Numbered from the stretch's first letter, positions 47,922-57,243 are shown. The stretch: 64,000 nucleotides of DNA from Cupriavidus respiraculi (GCF_914271545.1 NZ_CAJZAH010000009.1:100847-164846); one strand, 5' to 3'. The notes: generated from the letters alone by a model not told the origin. Made by a program: numbers and translations.

Positions 47922-47943
47922 CGTCGGCGGGGCGAAGCGCGGC

Positions 47944-48642
47944 TCAGGCGGCGGTACGCTTCTGCGGCACCATCGAGCGCCAGAAGCGCAGGCCGAAGCG
48001 GCGGGCATCGCGCAGGTTGCGGCGCACGAGGTAGTCCAGATCCGCCACCTGCTCGTCCAGCGCCTCGGTCAGCCGGCTGACCGTGTCGGCCGGCGGCAGC
48101 TCCAGGTACGCGTCGGCCTCGCCGTAGGCGTACTGCACCTTCATGCCGGCCTTCTTGGCGATATGCATCATCGCGGCGTTGCGCGACAGGCAGTGCATGT
48201 ACAGCGTGCGGACATGGTTGTTGCGCCCGTGCATGGCGGCGCGCTCGAACAGCGCGCTGCCGATGCCGCGGCCCCGCGCGCTTTGCGATACCGACACGCC
48301 GAACTCGGCGACCCGGCCCTGCGCGTTGTCGCGCAGGTTGGCGAAGTGGCCCACGCCGACCAGTTCCAGATGTTCGTCGTAGACGCCGAACACGCTGTCG
48401 TGGTCGAAGTCGATGCTGTCGACATAGGCTTCGATCACGTGGTCACCAACGGACTGGCCGAAACGGAGCAGGCGATCCTCCTCGCCGAGGGCGAGGAAAT
48501 GCTTCAGCAGGCGCGAGCGATGATGGGCCGCCAGTTCGCGCACCAGGGTGGTGGGACGTTGGGCGGCCTGCGCGGCGGCAGCTTTGCGGAGATCTTCGTC
48601 GGTCACGGCGCCGACGGCCCGGCTCAGTTCGAGCGGATTCAC
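47944..48642 (-). CDS. GNAT-family N-acetyltransferase (GTG start)
   Basis: The 232-residue protein has a GNAT core: LVGVGHFANLRD, then AEFGVSVSQSARGRGIGSALFERA with the acetyl-CoA pyrophosphate loop RGRGIGSAL, and a later HCLSRNAAMMHIAKKAGM. An N-terminal region of about 60 residues and a C-terminal tail of about 50 residues flank the core. The acceptor substrate is unknown. The GTG at 48642 has AAGGA about six bases upstream, so I prefer it to the ATG at 48705. Confidence 0.85.
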   Translation of the reverse strand: MNPLELSRAVGAVTDEDLRKAAAAQAAQRPTTLVRELAAHHRSRLLKHFLALGEEDRLLRFGQSVGDHVIEAYVDSIDFDHDSVFGVYDEHLELVGVGHFANLRDNAQGRVAEFGVSVSQSARGRGIGSALFERAAMHGRNNHVRTLYMHCLSRNAAMMHIAKKAGMKVQYAYGEADAYLELPPADTVSRLTEALDEQVADLDYLVRRNLRDARRFGLRFWRSMVPQKRTAA

Positions 48643-49018
48643 TTGCGTTCCTTCGTTGGTGTTTCGGGTATAAACATAGCACCGCCGGCGTGGTTGTCCC
48701 TCCACTTTGACCAGATCCTTGGCTGCATGGGGAAATTACCGTCTTGCCGTGATGCGGAAAGTATTGTAGCGAATTTGACGATTTCTCGTAACCCTTGTGC
48801 GATGCACCGCCTCGGCTGCCGGCGTGCAGGGTAAGAAAATGCCAGTGAAATCAATAATTTATGTACCGAGCGCAGGATCGGGTTCGCCCAATGGTGTGGA
48901 AATGTTGCAACGCCGCAGTTAACATCCGGTTCCTTTCCCCAGCGCGCGGCGCTCGCACGAGCGCGACACTCGTGATCCCCGCGCAGCCACCCGTTCTCCG
49001 CTTCTTACCTCTACCCGC
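48643..49018. other. Divergent intergenic region, GNAT gene / kefF
   Basis: This 376-base strip includes an AT-richer centre (about 48760-48870), expected for the two divergent promoters. No RNA gene or convincing small protein gene was found. A short open frame running into the GNAT start (48639-48854, minus) has poor codon use and was rejected. Confidence 0.5.
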
Positions 49019-49603
49019 ATGAACCTGCGTTCTACCGTCGTGATCTATGCGCATCCGTTCCCGCACCGATCGCGCGTCAACCGGCCCCTGGCCGAAGCCC
49101 TGGCGGCGCTGCCGCAGGTGCAGGTACGCGACCTGTACCGCGACTACACCGACTACAACATCGACATCGTCGCGGAGCAGCGCGCGCTGGCCGCGGCCGA
49201 CACCGTGGTGCTCCAGTTCCCGCTGCGCTGGTTCAGCGTGCCGCCGCTGCTCAAGCTGTGGCTCGACGAGGTGCTCGAGCGCGGCTGGGCCTACGGTCCC
49301 GGCGGCACCGCGCTGCGCGGCAAGTCGCTGCTGGTGGCCGCGACCACCGGCGGCACCGCCGAGTCCTATTCCCCCGCGGGCGCGCACCGGCACGAGGTCG
49401 AGGCCTTCCTGCTGCCGCTGGCGCAGACTGCGCGCCTGTGCGGCATGAACTGGCTGGCGCCGGCCGTCGCGCACGACGCGCACTACCTGCAAGCGGACGA
49501 GCTCTCCCGGTATATCGACGAGGTAAAGGCGCGCTTGAGCGCCGAGCCGCCGGCGATGCCCGTTCCGGCGCCGCCGGCCGACTCGCTGGCCGACTCATAC
49601 TGA
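49019..49603 (+). CDS. kefF: NAD(P)H quinone oxidoreductase, KefF-like ancillary protein
   Basis: The 194-residue flavodoxin-fold protein has the FMN-binding opening VVIYAHPFPHRSRVNRPL and the KefF/MdaB-family core FPLRWFSVPPLLKLWLDEVLERGWAYG, cited here by FPLRWFSVPP and ERGWAYG. KefF activates the KefC potassium channel and reduces quinones. The gene ends 10 bases before kefC and the pair forms an operon, which supports the assignment over a general quinone reductase. The C-terminal 20 residues are Pro-rich. Confidence 0.88.
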   Translation: MNLRSTVVIYAHPFPHRSRVNRPLAEALAALPQVQVRDLYRDYTDYNIDIVAEQRALAAADTVVLQFPLRWFSVPPLLKLWLDEVLERGWAYGPGGTALRGKSLLVAATTGGTAESYSPAGAHRHEVEAFLLPLAQTARLCGMNWLAPAVAHDAHYLQADELSRYIDEVKARLSAEPPAMPVPAPPADSLADSY

Positions 49604-49613
49604 AAGGAACGCG

Positions 49614-51428
49614 ATGAATTTCCATGATTTCATGATCGCGCTGCTGGTCTTCCTGTTCGCCGCGGTGGCGGCCGTGCCGCTCGCGCGGCGGCTGGGCCTG
49701 GGCGCGGTGCTTGGCTACCTGCTGGCCGGGGTCGCGATCGGTCCGTGGGCGTTCGGCCTGGTCACCAATGTCGAGTCGATCCTGCACTTCTCCGAGTTCG
49801 GCGTGGTGATGATGATGTTCGTGATCGGCCTCGAACTGGAGCCGAAGAAACTGTGGGCGCTGCGCCGGAGCATCTTCGGCTACGGCGGCGCGCAGATGGC
49901 CGGCTGCGCGCTGGCCATCGGCATCGCCGCCGTGCTGCTGGGCCTGTCCTGGCAGGCGGCGCTGGTCGCCGCGCTGGGGCTGGCGCTGTCGTCCACCGCG
50001 ATCGCGCTGGCGACGCTGTCCGAGCGCAACCTGTTCAACACGCCGGCCGGCGTCGCCAGCTTCGGCATCCTGCTGTTCCAGGACATGGCCGCCATTCCGA
50101 TGATCGCGCTGCTGCCGATGCTCGCCGTGCAGGGCGCGGCGGGGCAGCCCACCGGGCACGGCGACTGGGTGGACGCCGGCGCCGCGCTCGGCGTGATCGC
50201 GCTGGTGGTCGTGGGCGGCCGCTATCTGGTGCGGCCGGCGCTGCGCTTCATCGCGCGCACGGACATGCGCGAGATGTTCACCGCCTTCGCGCTGCTGCTG
50301 GTGGTGGGCATCGCCATGATGATGGAGGGCGTCGGCATGTCGATGGCGCTGGGCACCTTCCTCGCGGGCGTGCTGCTGGCCGACTCGGAATACCGGCACG
50401 CGCTGGAGGCCGACCTGGAGCCGTTCAAGGGCCTGCTGCTGGGCCTGTTCTTCATGGCCGTGGGCATGTCGATCGATTTCGGCGTGATGATGCGCGAGCC
50501 CGTGCTGGTGGTGGCGCTGGTGGCCGGGGTGGTGGGGGTCAAGGCGCTGGTGATGCGGCTGCTCGCGGCGCGGCTGGGCATCGCCCGCGGCCAGCGGCTG
50601 CTGTTCGCGCTGCTGATCTCCCAGGCCGGCGAATTCGCCTTCGTGGTGTTCGGCGTGGCCAAGGGCGCCGCGCTGATCGACCCCGCGACCGCCTCGCTGC
50701 TGGTGCTGGTCGTGGCCCTGTCGATGGTCACCACGCCGCTGCTGCTGGTCGCCTACGACAAGATCGTGGCGCCGCGGCTGCGGGGGATGTCCAAGCGGCC
50801 CGACGACGTGATCGAACCCCAGGACAACCCGGTGTTGATCGCCGGCTTCGGCCGCTTCGGCCAGATCGTCGGCCGCATGCTGTACGCGCAGGGCATCGGC
50901 GTCACCGTGCTGGACCACGACCCCGACCAGATCGAATTCCTGCGCCAGTACGACTTCAAGATCTTCTATGGCGACGCCACGCGTATGGACCTGCTGGAGT
51001 CCGCGGGCGCGGCCAAGGCGCGCATTCTGGTGGTGGCGGTGGACGGGCTGGAAGAGAGCCTGACGCTGATCGACGGCGTGCGCCAGCGCTTTCCGCATCT
51101 GCAGATCTATGCGCGGGCGCGCCATGTCTCGCACGTCTACCTGCTCAAGGACCGCGGCGTGCATCTGTTCGAGCGCGAGATGTTCGAGGGCTCGCTAATG
51201 CTGGGCCGGCGGGTGCTGGAAGGGCTGGGCTTCGATCCGATGGAGGCGCGCAACGCGGCGCTGAAATTCCGCCGCCACAACATCCAGGCCATCGACCGCT
51301 TCTACCCGCACTACACCGACCAGAAGAAGCTGGTGTCGCTGGCGCGGCAGGCGCGCGACGAACTGGAGGAAATGTTCCGCCAGGACCGCGAGGAGCGCAG
51401 GAAGCGCGAAGAGGCGGAGTGGAGTTGA
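49614..51428 (+). CDS. kefC: Glutathione-regulated potassium-efflux protein KefC
   Basis: KefC exports K+ with H+ entry and acidifies the cytoplasm to protect against electrophiles; glutathione keeps it closed. The 604-residue protein has about 12 membrane segments (1-385), with the CPA2 pore regions FGVVMMMFVIGLELEPKKLW and LAGVLLADSEYRHALEADLEPFKG shown by their ends. The cytoplasmic RCK/KTN domain begins near 402 with the nucleotide-binding GFGRFGQIVGRML. A charged C-terminal tail ends EERRKREEAEWS. A ribosome site AAAGGA precedes the ATG. Confidence 0.95.
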   Translation: MNFHDFMIALLVFLFAAVAAVPLARRLGLGAVLGYLLAGVAIGPWAFGLVTNVESILHFSEFGVVMMMFVIGLELEPKKLWALRRSIFGYGGAQMAGCALAIGIAAVLLGLSWQAALVAALGLALSSTAIALATLSERNLFNTPAGVASFGILLFQDMAAIPMIALLPMLAVQGAAGQPTGHGDWVDAGAALGVIALVVVGGRYLVRPALRFIARTDMREMFTAFALLLVVGIAMMMEGVGMSMALGTFLAGVLLADSEYRHALEADLEPFKGLLLGLFFMAVGMSIDFGVMMREPVLVVALVAGVVGVKALVMRLLAARLGIARGQRLLFALLISQAGEFAFVVFGVAKGAALIDPATASLLVLVVALSMVTTPLLLVAYDKIVAPRLRGMSKRPDDVIEPQDNPVLIAGFGRFGQIVGRMLYAQGIGVTVLDHDPDQIEFLRQYDFKIFYGDATRMDLLESAGAAKARILVVAVDGLEESLTLIDGVRQRFPHLQIYARARHVSHVYLLKDRGVHLFEREMFEGSLMLGRRVLEGLGFDPMEARNAALKFRRHNIQAIDRFYPHYTDQKKLVSLARQARDELEEMFRQDREERRKREEAEWS

Positions 51429-51458
51429 TGGCCGCCGATGTGCGCGGCTCTAGCGCCA

Positions 51459-51490
51459 GCGGAAGAGGGGCCGGGCGTGAGGGCCCGCCG
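51459..51490. repeat. REP-like element, half copy
   Basis: AGCGGAAGAGGGGCCGGGCG followed by TGAGGGCCCGCC matches the right arm of the two full REP-like elements at 26824 and 32301, with the left arm missing. It lies between the convergent kefC and tetR genes. Confidence 0.6.
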
Positions 51491-51494
51491 GCGC

Positions 51495-52112
51495 CTACGC
51501 CGCCCGCGCCGGCGCGCCCGGCAATCCCCCGGCCAGCAGCGAGATCACCATCTCCGCGAAGTCCGCGTACGACAGCTTGCCGCCCGGCTTGAGCCAGGTG
51601 AAGGTCCAGTTGATCATGCCGAAGACCGTCATGGTCAGTGCGGTCTGGTTCTCGCGCGTGACGCTGTCCGGATAGGCCCGGCGCAGCTGCCGCGAGAAGG
51701 CGGCGACGACATCGCGTTCGCGCTTGAGGATCAGGTCGCGCTGCTCGTCGGCGAGAAACTTCACGTCGTTGATCAGCGCGATATGGCGGGTCTGGGACGT
51801 CTCGTATTCGGCCAGGAAGGCGCGGATCAGGTTGGCGAAGCTCTGCTGGTCGCTGGCCCCCTGCCGCTCCGCTTCGGCCTCCACCTCGGTGACGATCAGC
51901 ATCAGCCTGCGGGTGTAGCGGTCCAGCAGGTCGAACAGGATCGCTTCCTTGCTCTCGTAATAGTGATAGAGCCGCGCCTTGGAGGTGCCGCAGGCGGCGG
52001 CCAGGTCGGCCATCGAGGTGCTCGGGTAGCTGGTGGCGGCGAAGGCGGCGGCGGCCAGTTCCAGGATCTGTTCGCGTTGTGCCTCGAAATCGGGCGCCTT
52101 GGTACGGGCCAT
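51495..52112 (-). CDS. TetR/AcrR-family regulator (candidate paa repressor)
   Basis: The 205-residue protein has a TetR N-terminal HTH about residues 14-60 (TSMADLAAACGTSKARLYHYYESKE, here by its key parts TSMADLAAACG and YHYYESKEA). The ligand domain ends in SLLAGGLPGAPARAA. It is encoded downstream of the paaABCDE operon, separated by a DUF1835 gene. A perfect TetR-style palindrome overlies the paaA promoter, so this protein is the natural candidate for its repressor, with phenylacetyl-CoA as the likely inducer as known for PaaR in Burkholderia. That link is inference. Confidence 0.85.
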   Translation of the reverse strand: MARTKAPDFEAQREQILELAAAAFAATSYPSTSMADLAAACGTSKARLYHYYESKEAILFDLLDRYTRRLMLIVTEVEAEAERQGASDQQSFANLIRAFLAEYETSQTRHIALINDVKFLADEQRDLILKRERDVVAAFSRQLRRAYPDSVTRENQTALTMTVFGMINWTFTWLKPGGKLSYADFAEMVISLLAGGLPGAPARAA

Positions 52113-52184
52113 GAAAGGGCTGGTCTCGCTGTCGGGGTCGTCGGGGCGGGTCGTAGTGTTCCGGCGCGGCGCGGACCGCTGCGC

Positions 52185-52979
52185 CTATTCCGCGCCGGCG
52201 GAGAGGTTGCGGCGCAGCTCGCAGGTCTGCAGCGAGTCGGCGTTGCCGCGCAATACCATCTGGCCGGCGCCGATCAGCTCGCGGCAGCGCCAGAACACGA
52301 ACCAGTCGCTGGCCTGCAGGCCTTCGACCGCGCCCATGATGCTCGCCACCAGCTGCGCGGCAGGCGTCCATTGCGCGGGCGCGCGATCGAGAATCACCTC
52401 GTCGACGGTGTGATAGGCCGCGGGCACCAGCGTATTGCCCTTCCACAGCCGCACGTCGGCGTTTTCCTTCACGTTCTGCTGCCACTCGTAACCCAGGCGC
52501 CCGAGCCGCAGCACCGAGACCGGCGCGATGGTCGAGAAGCGGCGCGCCAGCTTGGCGGCGGGATACATGCCGATGGCGGCCAGATGGTTGGGCGCGGGCA
52601 CATCGAGTTCGCGGATGTCCATCGCCACCTCGTTGATGCGCTGGGGCATCTGGTACAGATGGAAGACCGCACGGCGCAGCATCAGCTGGTCCGAGGGGCT
52701 CTGGCCGTGCCAGATGGCGACTTCCAGTTCGCCCTGGCGCAGCCCGTGGAGCTGGTTCAGCGCCTGCCGCATCTCGGCGACGAAATCGATATTGGAGTGC
52801 GGGGCGACCCGCTGCCAGAAGCCGGCGCGCGTAAAGCCCGAGCCGTCGACGTCGCTGATCGGACCCACGGCCAGATCGTCGCGCAGCACGACGACCGCGT
52901 CCGGTCTCGCGGCCTGAGTGAGTGCCTGGCGCAGCGTGTTGCCCGCTACGTCACCGTTGACGACGTGGATGTATTGCAT
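52185..52979 (-). CDS. DUF1835/DUF3658-family protein
   Basis: The 264-residue protein opens MQYIHVVNGDVAGNTLRQAL, typical of DUF1835 proteins. It contains WHGQSPSDQLMLRRAVFHL and a C-terminal ELRR region that fits the DUF3658 half. No enzymatic motif can be named. The ATG at 52979 begins the family sequence; the open frame upstream to 53027 is not supported. It lies between the paa operon and the tetR gene on the same strand, with no visible functional link. Confidence 0.8.
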   Translation of the reverse strand: MQYIHVVNGDVAGNTLRQALTQAARPDAVVVLRDDLAVGPISDVDGSGFTRAGFWQRVAPHSNIDFVAEMRQALNQLHGLRQGELEVAIWHGQSPSDQLMLRRAVFHLYQMPQRINEVAMDIRELDVPAPNHLAAIGMYPAAKLARRFSTIAPVSVLRLGRLGYEWQQNVKENADVRLWKGNTLVPAAYHTVDEVILDRAPAQWTPAAQLVASIMGAVEGLQASDWFVFWRCRELIGAGQMVLRGNADSLQTCELRRNLSAGAE

Positions 52980-53112
52980 GGGCGTGATTGTATATGGATA
53001 GGGCGGCGCACAGTCACCGTCCGGCACCCCAGCCGCGCGCGGAAAGGATCCGGCATGACGGGGTGAAATCCATTTTACTCACGGGCGGCCATCGCGGCCG
53101 CCGGCCGGCGGC

Positions 53113-54204
53113 TCAGCGCTCGTCGTAGCTGACCACCACGCGCGGCGTCAGCGCCCGCGCCTGGCAGGTCAGCACGAAGCCCTTGTCCATCTCCCACGGC
53201 TCGAGCGTGTAGTTCTTCTCCATCTCGACCTCGCCCTCCAGCACCTTGGCGCGGCAGGTGCAGCAGACCCCGCCCTTGCAGGCGTAGGGCAGGTCCAGGC
53301 CGGCCGCCAGCGCGGTGTCCAGCACGTTCGCATCTTCCATCGGCAGCCGCATCCTGTGCTGCTTGCCGTCGAGCACCACCACCAGTTCGGCGGTGCCGGC
53401 GTGATGCGCATGGTCGTGCGCGGCGGCCGGCTTCGGCGCGCGCGCCACCGGCACGCCGAAGCGCTCGGCATGGATGCGGTGCGGGTCCAGGCCCGCGTCC
53501 TTCAGCGCCGCCTCCACCTCGTCGATCATCGAGGCGGGGCCGCAGACGAAGGCGGCATCGATGTCGTCGACCGGAATCAGCGTCTCGAGGAAAGCCTTCA
53601 CGCGCGCCTGGTCCAGGCGGCCATGCAGCAGGTCCACTTCCTGCGGCTGGCGCGAGAGCACGTGGTACAGCGTGAAGCGCGCGAGGTAGCGGTTCTTCAG
53701 GTCCTCGAGTTCTTCGGAGAAGATGATGGTGTCCACCGCGCGGTTGCCATAGACCAGCGTGAAGCGGCTGTGCGGCTCGGTGGCCAGCGTGGTGCGGATC
53801 AGCGACATCACCGGCGTGATGCCGCTGCCGGCGGCGAAGGAGACATAGTGGCGCGCCGCGCCCGGGTCCAGCGGTACATGGAAGCGGCCGTCGGGCGTCA
53901 TCACGTCCAGGGTCTGGCCCGGCGCCAGATGGTCGTGCAGATGGCAGGAGAACAGGCCCTCGTCCACGCGCTTGATGGCCACCCGCAGCTCGCCCCGCTC
54001 GGCGTAGTCCTGCACGCCGCAGCAGATGGAATAGGAGCGGCGCACGTCCTTGCCGGCGATCGGCACCTTGATGGTCAGGAACTGGCCCTGCGTGAAGCGG
54101 TAGGCTTCGCGCAGCGCCTCGGGCACCTCGAAGGCGACGGAGATGGTGTCGGGCGTTTCGGGACGGACCTGCGCCACGCGCAGCGGATGGAACTGTGGGG
54201 TCAT
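53113..54204 (-). CDS. paaE: Phenylacetyl-CoA epoxidase reductase subunit
   Basis: PaaE passes electrons from NADPH through FAD and a 2Fe-2S cluster to the PaaA di-iron centre. The 363-residue protein has a FAD domain with RRSYSICCG near 55, an NADP domain with AGSGITPVMSLI, and a C-terminal plant-type ferredoxin domain with CKGGVCCTC and a final Cys in LTCQA. An Ala/His-rich linker with AHDHAHHAG joins the last two. It ends the operon 47 bases after paaD. A GC-rich hairpin without a T-run follows at about 53080-53105. Confidence 0.95.
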   Translation of the reverse strand: MTPQFHPLRVAQVRPETPDTISVAFEVPEALREAYRFTQGQFLTIKVPIAGKDVRRSYSICCGVQDYAERGELRVAIKRVDEGLFSCHLHDHLAPGQTLDVMTPDGRFHVPLDPGAARHYVSFAAGSGITPVMSLIRTTLATEPHSRFTLVYGNRAVDTIIFSEELEDLKNRYLARFTLYHVLSRQPQEVDLLHGRLDQARVKAFLETLIPVDDIDAAFVCGPASMIDEVEAALKDAGLDPHRIHAERFGVPVARAPKPAAAHDHAHHAGTAELVVVLDGKQHRMRLPMEDANVLDTALAAGLDLPYACKGGVCCTCRAKVLEGEVEMEKNYTLEPWEMDKGFVLTCQARALTPRVVVSYDER

Positions 54205-54251
54205 GGACGGTGCTCTGGCGCGAAGGGCGGTGCGCGGGGGCCGCGCCCGGC

Positions 54252-54866
54252 TCAATAGGGTTTGAAGTAGTCGAACGGCTCGCGGCAATCGCGGCAGCGG
54301 TACAGCGCCTTGCAAGCCGTCGAGGCGAAGCGGGCGAGCTGCTCGGTGTGCAGGCTGCCGCAGCGCGGGCACGCCACCAGGTCCAGCGCGGCCGCCGCGC
54401 GCGCGGCGTGCGGAACGAACTGCATGCGTTTGGCGCCTGCGGTGCGGGCGCCGCCTTCGCCCTCGCCGCAGCGGCCCGGCGGCGCGATGCCGTACTGGCG
54501 CAGCTTCGCGCGACCCTCGGCGGTGATCCAGTCGGTGGTCCACGCAGGCGCCAGGGTGGTGCGGATGCGCCAGGGCGCAAGGCCCGCGGCGTCCAGCGCA
54601 CGGCCGATGTCCTCGGCGATCTCGGCCATCGCCGGGCAGCCGGAATAGGTGGGCGTGATCACCACCTCCAGCGTGCCGTCGCCGGCCATGGTGACCTCGC
54701 GCAGGATGCCCAGGTCCTGGATCGACACCACGGGAATCTCCGGATCGGGCACGGCCTGCAGTGCGGCCCATGCGCGGGCGGCGCGGTCGCCGCCGTCAGG
54801 GCCGCATGCCTGCACGGGCGGCGCGGCAAGGTCTTTCGGGCCCGGTCGGATGGAAACGGCGCTCAT
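54252..54866 (-). CDS. paaD: Phenylacetyl-CoA epoxidase maturation protein
   Basis: PaaD is a MIP18/SufT-like protein needed for maturing the iron centres of the epoxidase. The 204-residue protein has the DUF59 motif VPDPEIPVVSIQDLGILR and SGCPAMAEIAEDI. A C-terminal zinc ribbon follows, with CPRCGS and CRDCREPFDYFKPY. A short N-terminal extension of about 30 residues precedes the domain. It lies 19 bases after paaC. Confidence 0.95.
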   Translation of the reverse strand: MSAVSIRPGPKDLAAPPVQACGPDGGDRAARAWAALQAVPDPEIPVVSIQDLGILREVTMAGDGTLEVVITPTYSGCPAMAEIAEDIGRALDAAGLAPWRIRTTLAPAWTTDWITAEGRAKLRQYGIAPPGRCGEGEGGARTAGAKRMQFVPHAARAAAALDLVACPRCGSLHTEQLARFASTACKALYRCRDCREPFDYFKPY

Positions 54867-54885
54867 GCTGGTGTCCTCCGCCGGC

Positions 54886-55719
54886 TCACCACTGCGCGCC
54901 GGGGTGGGCGCGCGCCAGCCCCTGCATCTCGCCGAGCAGGTAGCTCATATGCTCGGAATGCACGCCCTGCTTGCCGGTCGACAGAAAGCCGGTGGCCGCG
55001 GGCATGGCGAGGGTGGCGGCCGCGAGCGTGTCGCGCACGGTGGCGTCCCAGGCCGCGCGGCAGTCGGACGCCAGCACGCCAATCCCTTGCGCGGCGGCTT
55101 CTCGATCGATGTCGTCGTCGGCGAAGCACTCGTTCATATAGGGCAGCAGGTGGTCCAGCGCGCGCTGCGTGCGCTGGTGCGAATGCTCGGTGCCGTCGCC
55201 CAGCCGCACCACCCAGCCGGCCGCGTGCTGCAGGTGATAGCGCGCCTCCTTGACCGACTTGGCCGCGATGGCGGCCAGTCCCGCATCGCCGCTGGCCTGC
55301 AGCCGGGTCCACAGCTCCACCATCAGCGCGCCATAGAGAAAGTTGCGCACGATGGTGACGGCGTAGTCGCGATCGCTGGCCGCGGTGCCGGCCAGCGGCC
55401 CCGTGTGCGGCAGCTCCAGCAGCGTCCAGTTGCGGAACTCGCGCTCGTCGCGCCAGAACGCGTAGTCGTCCTCGCCGCGTGGCGGCTGGTTCGTCAGCGC
55501 GGCTTCCAGCTCGCCGGCGCGGGTATAGAGCAGGCGCGACTGGCCGATCAGGTCCAGGCTGATATTGGCCAGCGCGATGTCCTCTTCCAGCACTGGTCCA
55601 TGGCCGCACCACTCGGCATTGCGCTGGCCGAGGATCAGGGCGTTGTCGGCCAGGCGCAGCACGTACTGGTGCGGCGCGGTGCGCGGCAGGGAGGCGGTGG
55701 CGGTGGGCGATGTCGTCAT
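54886..55719 (-). CDS. paaC: Phenylacetyl-CoA epoxidase structural subunit
   Basis: PaaC is the catalytically inactive ferritin-like partner of PaaA and helps bind substrate. The 277-residue protein has the family pattern LADNALILGQRNAEWCGHGP near the N-terminus, LANISLDLIGQSR, and KEARYHLQHAAGWVVRLGDG mid-protein. It starts 12 bases after the paaB stop, so it is the third gene of the operon. The stop is followed by 19 bases before paaD. Confidence 0.95.
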   Translation of the reverse strand: MTTSPTATASLPRTAPHQYVLRLADNALILGQRNAEWCGHGPVLEEDIALANISLDLIGQSRLLYTRAGELEAALTNQPPRGEDDYAFWRDEREFRNWTLLELPHTGPLAGTAASDRDYAVTIVRNFLYGALMVELWTRLQASGDAGLAAIAAKSVKEARYHLQHAAGWVVRLGDGTEHSHQRTQRALDHLLPYMNECFADDDIDREAAAQGIGVLASDCRAAWDATVRDTLAAATLAMPAATGFLSTGKQGVHSEHMSYLLGEMQGLARAHPGAQW

Positions 55720-55731
55720 GGTCGGGCGCGC

Positions 55732-56019
55732 CTACATATGGTTGACTTCATCGGGCAGCTGGTAGAACGTCGGATGCCGGTAGATCTTGTCGGCCATCGG
55801 ATCGAACAGCGCCGGCTTTTCCTCCGGCGCGCTGGCGGTGATGGCGGCCGATGGCACCACCCAGATCGACACCCCTTCCTGGCGGCGGGTGTACACGTCG
55901 CGGGCCATGTGCAGCGCCTGCTGCGCGTCGGCGGCGTGCAGGCTGCCGCAGTGCTTGTGTTCCAGGCCCTGCTTGCTGCGCACGAACACTTCCCACAGCG
56001 GCCATTCCTTTTGCGTCAT
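55732..56019 (-). CDS. paaB: Phenylacetyl-CoA epoxidase subunit B
   Basis: The 95-residue protein is full length for PaaB. It carries the family sequence WPLWEVFVRSKQGLEHKHCGSLHA, cited here by WEVFVRSKQGLEHKH, and ends FYQLPDEVNHM. PaaB has no catalytic site and is thought to bridge PaaA-PaaC dimers. It lies 22 bases after paaA and 12 before paaC. Confidence 0.96.
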   Translation of the reverse strand: MTQKEWPLWEVFVRSKQGLEHKHCGSLHAADAQQALHMARDVYTRRQEGVSIWVVPSAAITASAPEEKPALFDPMADKIYRHPTFYQLPDEVNHM

Positions 56020-56041
56020 GTCGGTCTCCAGTCGATGGCGG

Positions 56042-57064
56042 TCAGGCGGCGGCCCGTTGCATGTCCGCCGCGCGCCGTGCCTGCTTGTCGGCGTGAGCCA
56101 GCGCGGCCTCTCGAACCCAGGCGCCGTCTTCGTGCGCCTTCACGCGGGTGGCCAGGCGTTCCTTGTTGCAGGGGCCGTCGCCGTTGATCACGCGCCAGAA
56201 TTCGTCCCAGTCCAGCGGGCTGTAGTCATGATGGCCGCGCGCCTCGTTCCAGCGCAGGCCCGGGTCGGGCAGCGTCACGCCCAGCACCCGTGCCTGCTCC
56301 ACGGCCGCGTCCACGAACTTCTGGCGCAGGTCATCGTTGGAGATGCGCTTGATGCCCCAGGCCATCGTCTGCGCGCTGTTGGTCGACTCCGCATCGGGCG
56401 GGCCGAACATCATCAGCACCGGAAACCACCAGCGGTTGACCGCGTCCTGCACCATCTCGCGCTGCGCCTCGGTGCCGCGCATCATCGCCAGCAGCGCGTC
56501 GAAGCCCTGCCGCTGGTGGAAGGACTCCTCCTTGCAGATGCGGATCATGGCGCGCGCATAGGGTCCGTAGGAACACCGGCACAGCGGAATCTGGTTCATG
56601 ATCGCCGCGCCGTCGACCAGCCAGCCGATCACGCCCACGTCGGCCCAGGTCAGCGTGGGGTAGTTGAAGATGGACGAGTATTTGGCGCGGCCGGCATGCA
56701 GCGCGTCCACCAGTTCGTCGCGGGAGGCGTCCAGCGTCTCGGCCGCGGAGTACAGGTACAGGCCGTGGCCGCCTTCGTCCTGCACCTTGGCCAGCAGGAT
56801 GGTCTTGCGCTTGAGCGACGGCGCGCGGCTGATCCAGTTACCTTCCGGCAGCATGCCGATGATCTCCGAATGCGCGTGCTGGGAGATCTGGCGGACCAGC
56901 GTCTTGCGGTAGGCCGCGGGCATCCAGTCCTGCGGCTCGATCTTGCCGTCCTCGGCCAGCCGGGCGTCGAAGGCGGCCTGGCGCTCGGCCTCCGGACGGT
57001 TGTCGGCATCGGCGGGCCCGTTGGCGGGCAGACCGCCGGGCAGATCCAGACTTTGGGTGTACAT
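56042..57064 (-). CDS. paaA: Phenylacetyl-CoA epoxidase catalytic subunit
   Basis: PaaA is the di-iron oxygenase that epoxidises the aromatic ring of phenylacetyl-CoA. The 340-residue protein shows the ligand motifs [10 protein letters not shown] (Glu...His) and [11 protein letters not shown] (Glu-x-x-His) in its ferritin-like helices, with AMIRI just before the second. It is the first gene of paaABCDE. A sigma-70 promoter with a TetR-type palindrome lies 67-95 bases upstream (57131-57158), giving a leader of about 60 bases. The ring-opening and beta-oxidation genes (paaZ, paaF-J, paaK) are not in this window. Confidence 0.96.
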   Translation of the reverse strand: MYTQSLDLPGGLPANGPADADNRPEAERQAAFDARLAEDGKIEPQDWMPAAYRKTLVRQISQHAHSEIIGMLPEGNWISRAPSLKRKTILLAKVQDEGGHGLYLYSAAETLDASRDELVDALHAGRAKYSSIFNYPTLTWADVGVIGWLVDGAAIMNQIPLCRCSYGPYARAMIRICKEESFHQRQGFDALLAMMRGTEAQREMVQDAVNRWWFPVLMMFGPPDAESTNSAQTMAWGIKRISNDDLRQKFVDAAVEQARVLGVTLPDPGLRWNEARGHHDYSPLDWDEFWRVINGDGPCNKERLATRVKAHEDGAWVREAALAHADKQARRAADMQRAAA

Positions 57065-57130
57065 GGCGCCTCCTTCAGCGAGACCGCGCGGCTCGCGCTG
57101 GGGCGCGCGTCGTCGGCGGTGAACGGGCTC

Positions 57131-57158
57131 ATTATATATAAACCGACCAGTCGGTCAA
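57131..57158 (-). promoter_or_regulatory. paaA promoter with overlapping TetR-type operator
   Basis: Reading leftward, the -35 box TTGACC (57158-57153) is followed by a 16-base spacer and a perfect -10 box TATAAT (57136-57131). The operator palindrome ACCGAC-CA-GTCGGT (57142-57155) covers the -35 and most of the spacer, so bound repressor would block polymerase. The paa TetR regulator encoded at 51495 is the likely ligand. Confidence 0.75.
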
Positions 57159-57243
57159 TTTATCGTTGCGCGAAGGATCGGCAGGCGGAAGGGCCGTCAC
57201 ATGGCGGCGCCGGTGCGGCGTGACGCAGTGCCGTGCGAGGCGG

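Noticed and set aside
48639-48854. A 71-codon frame running into the GNAT start, possible leader peptide
   Set aside because: Codon use is poor, there is no ribosome site and no regulatory pattern such as repeated codons.
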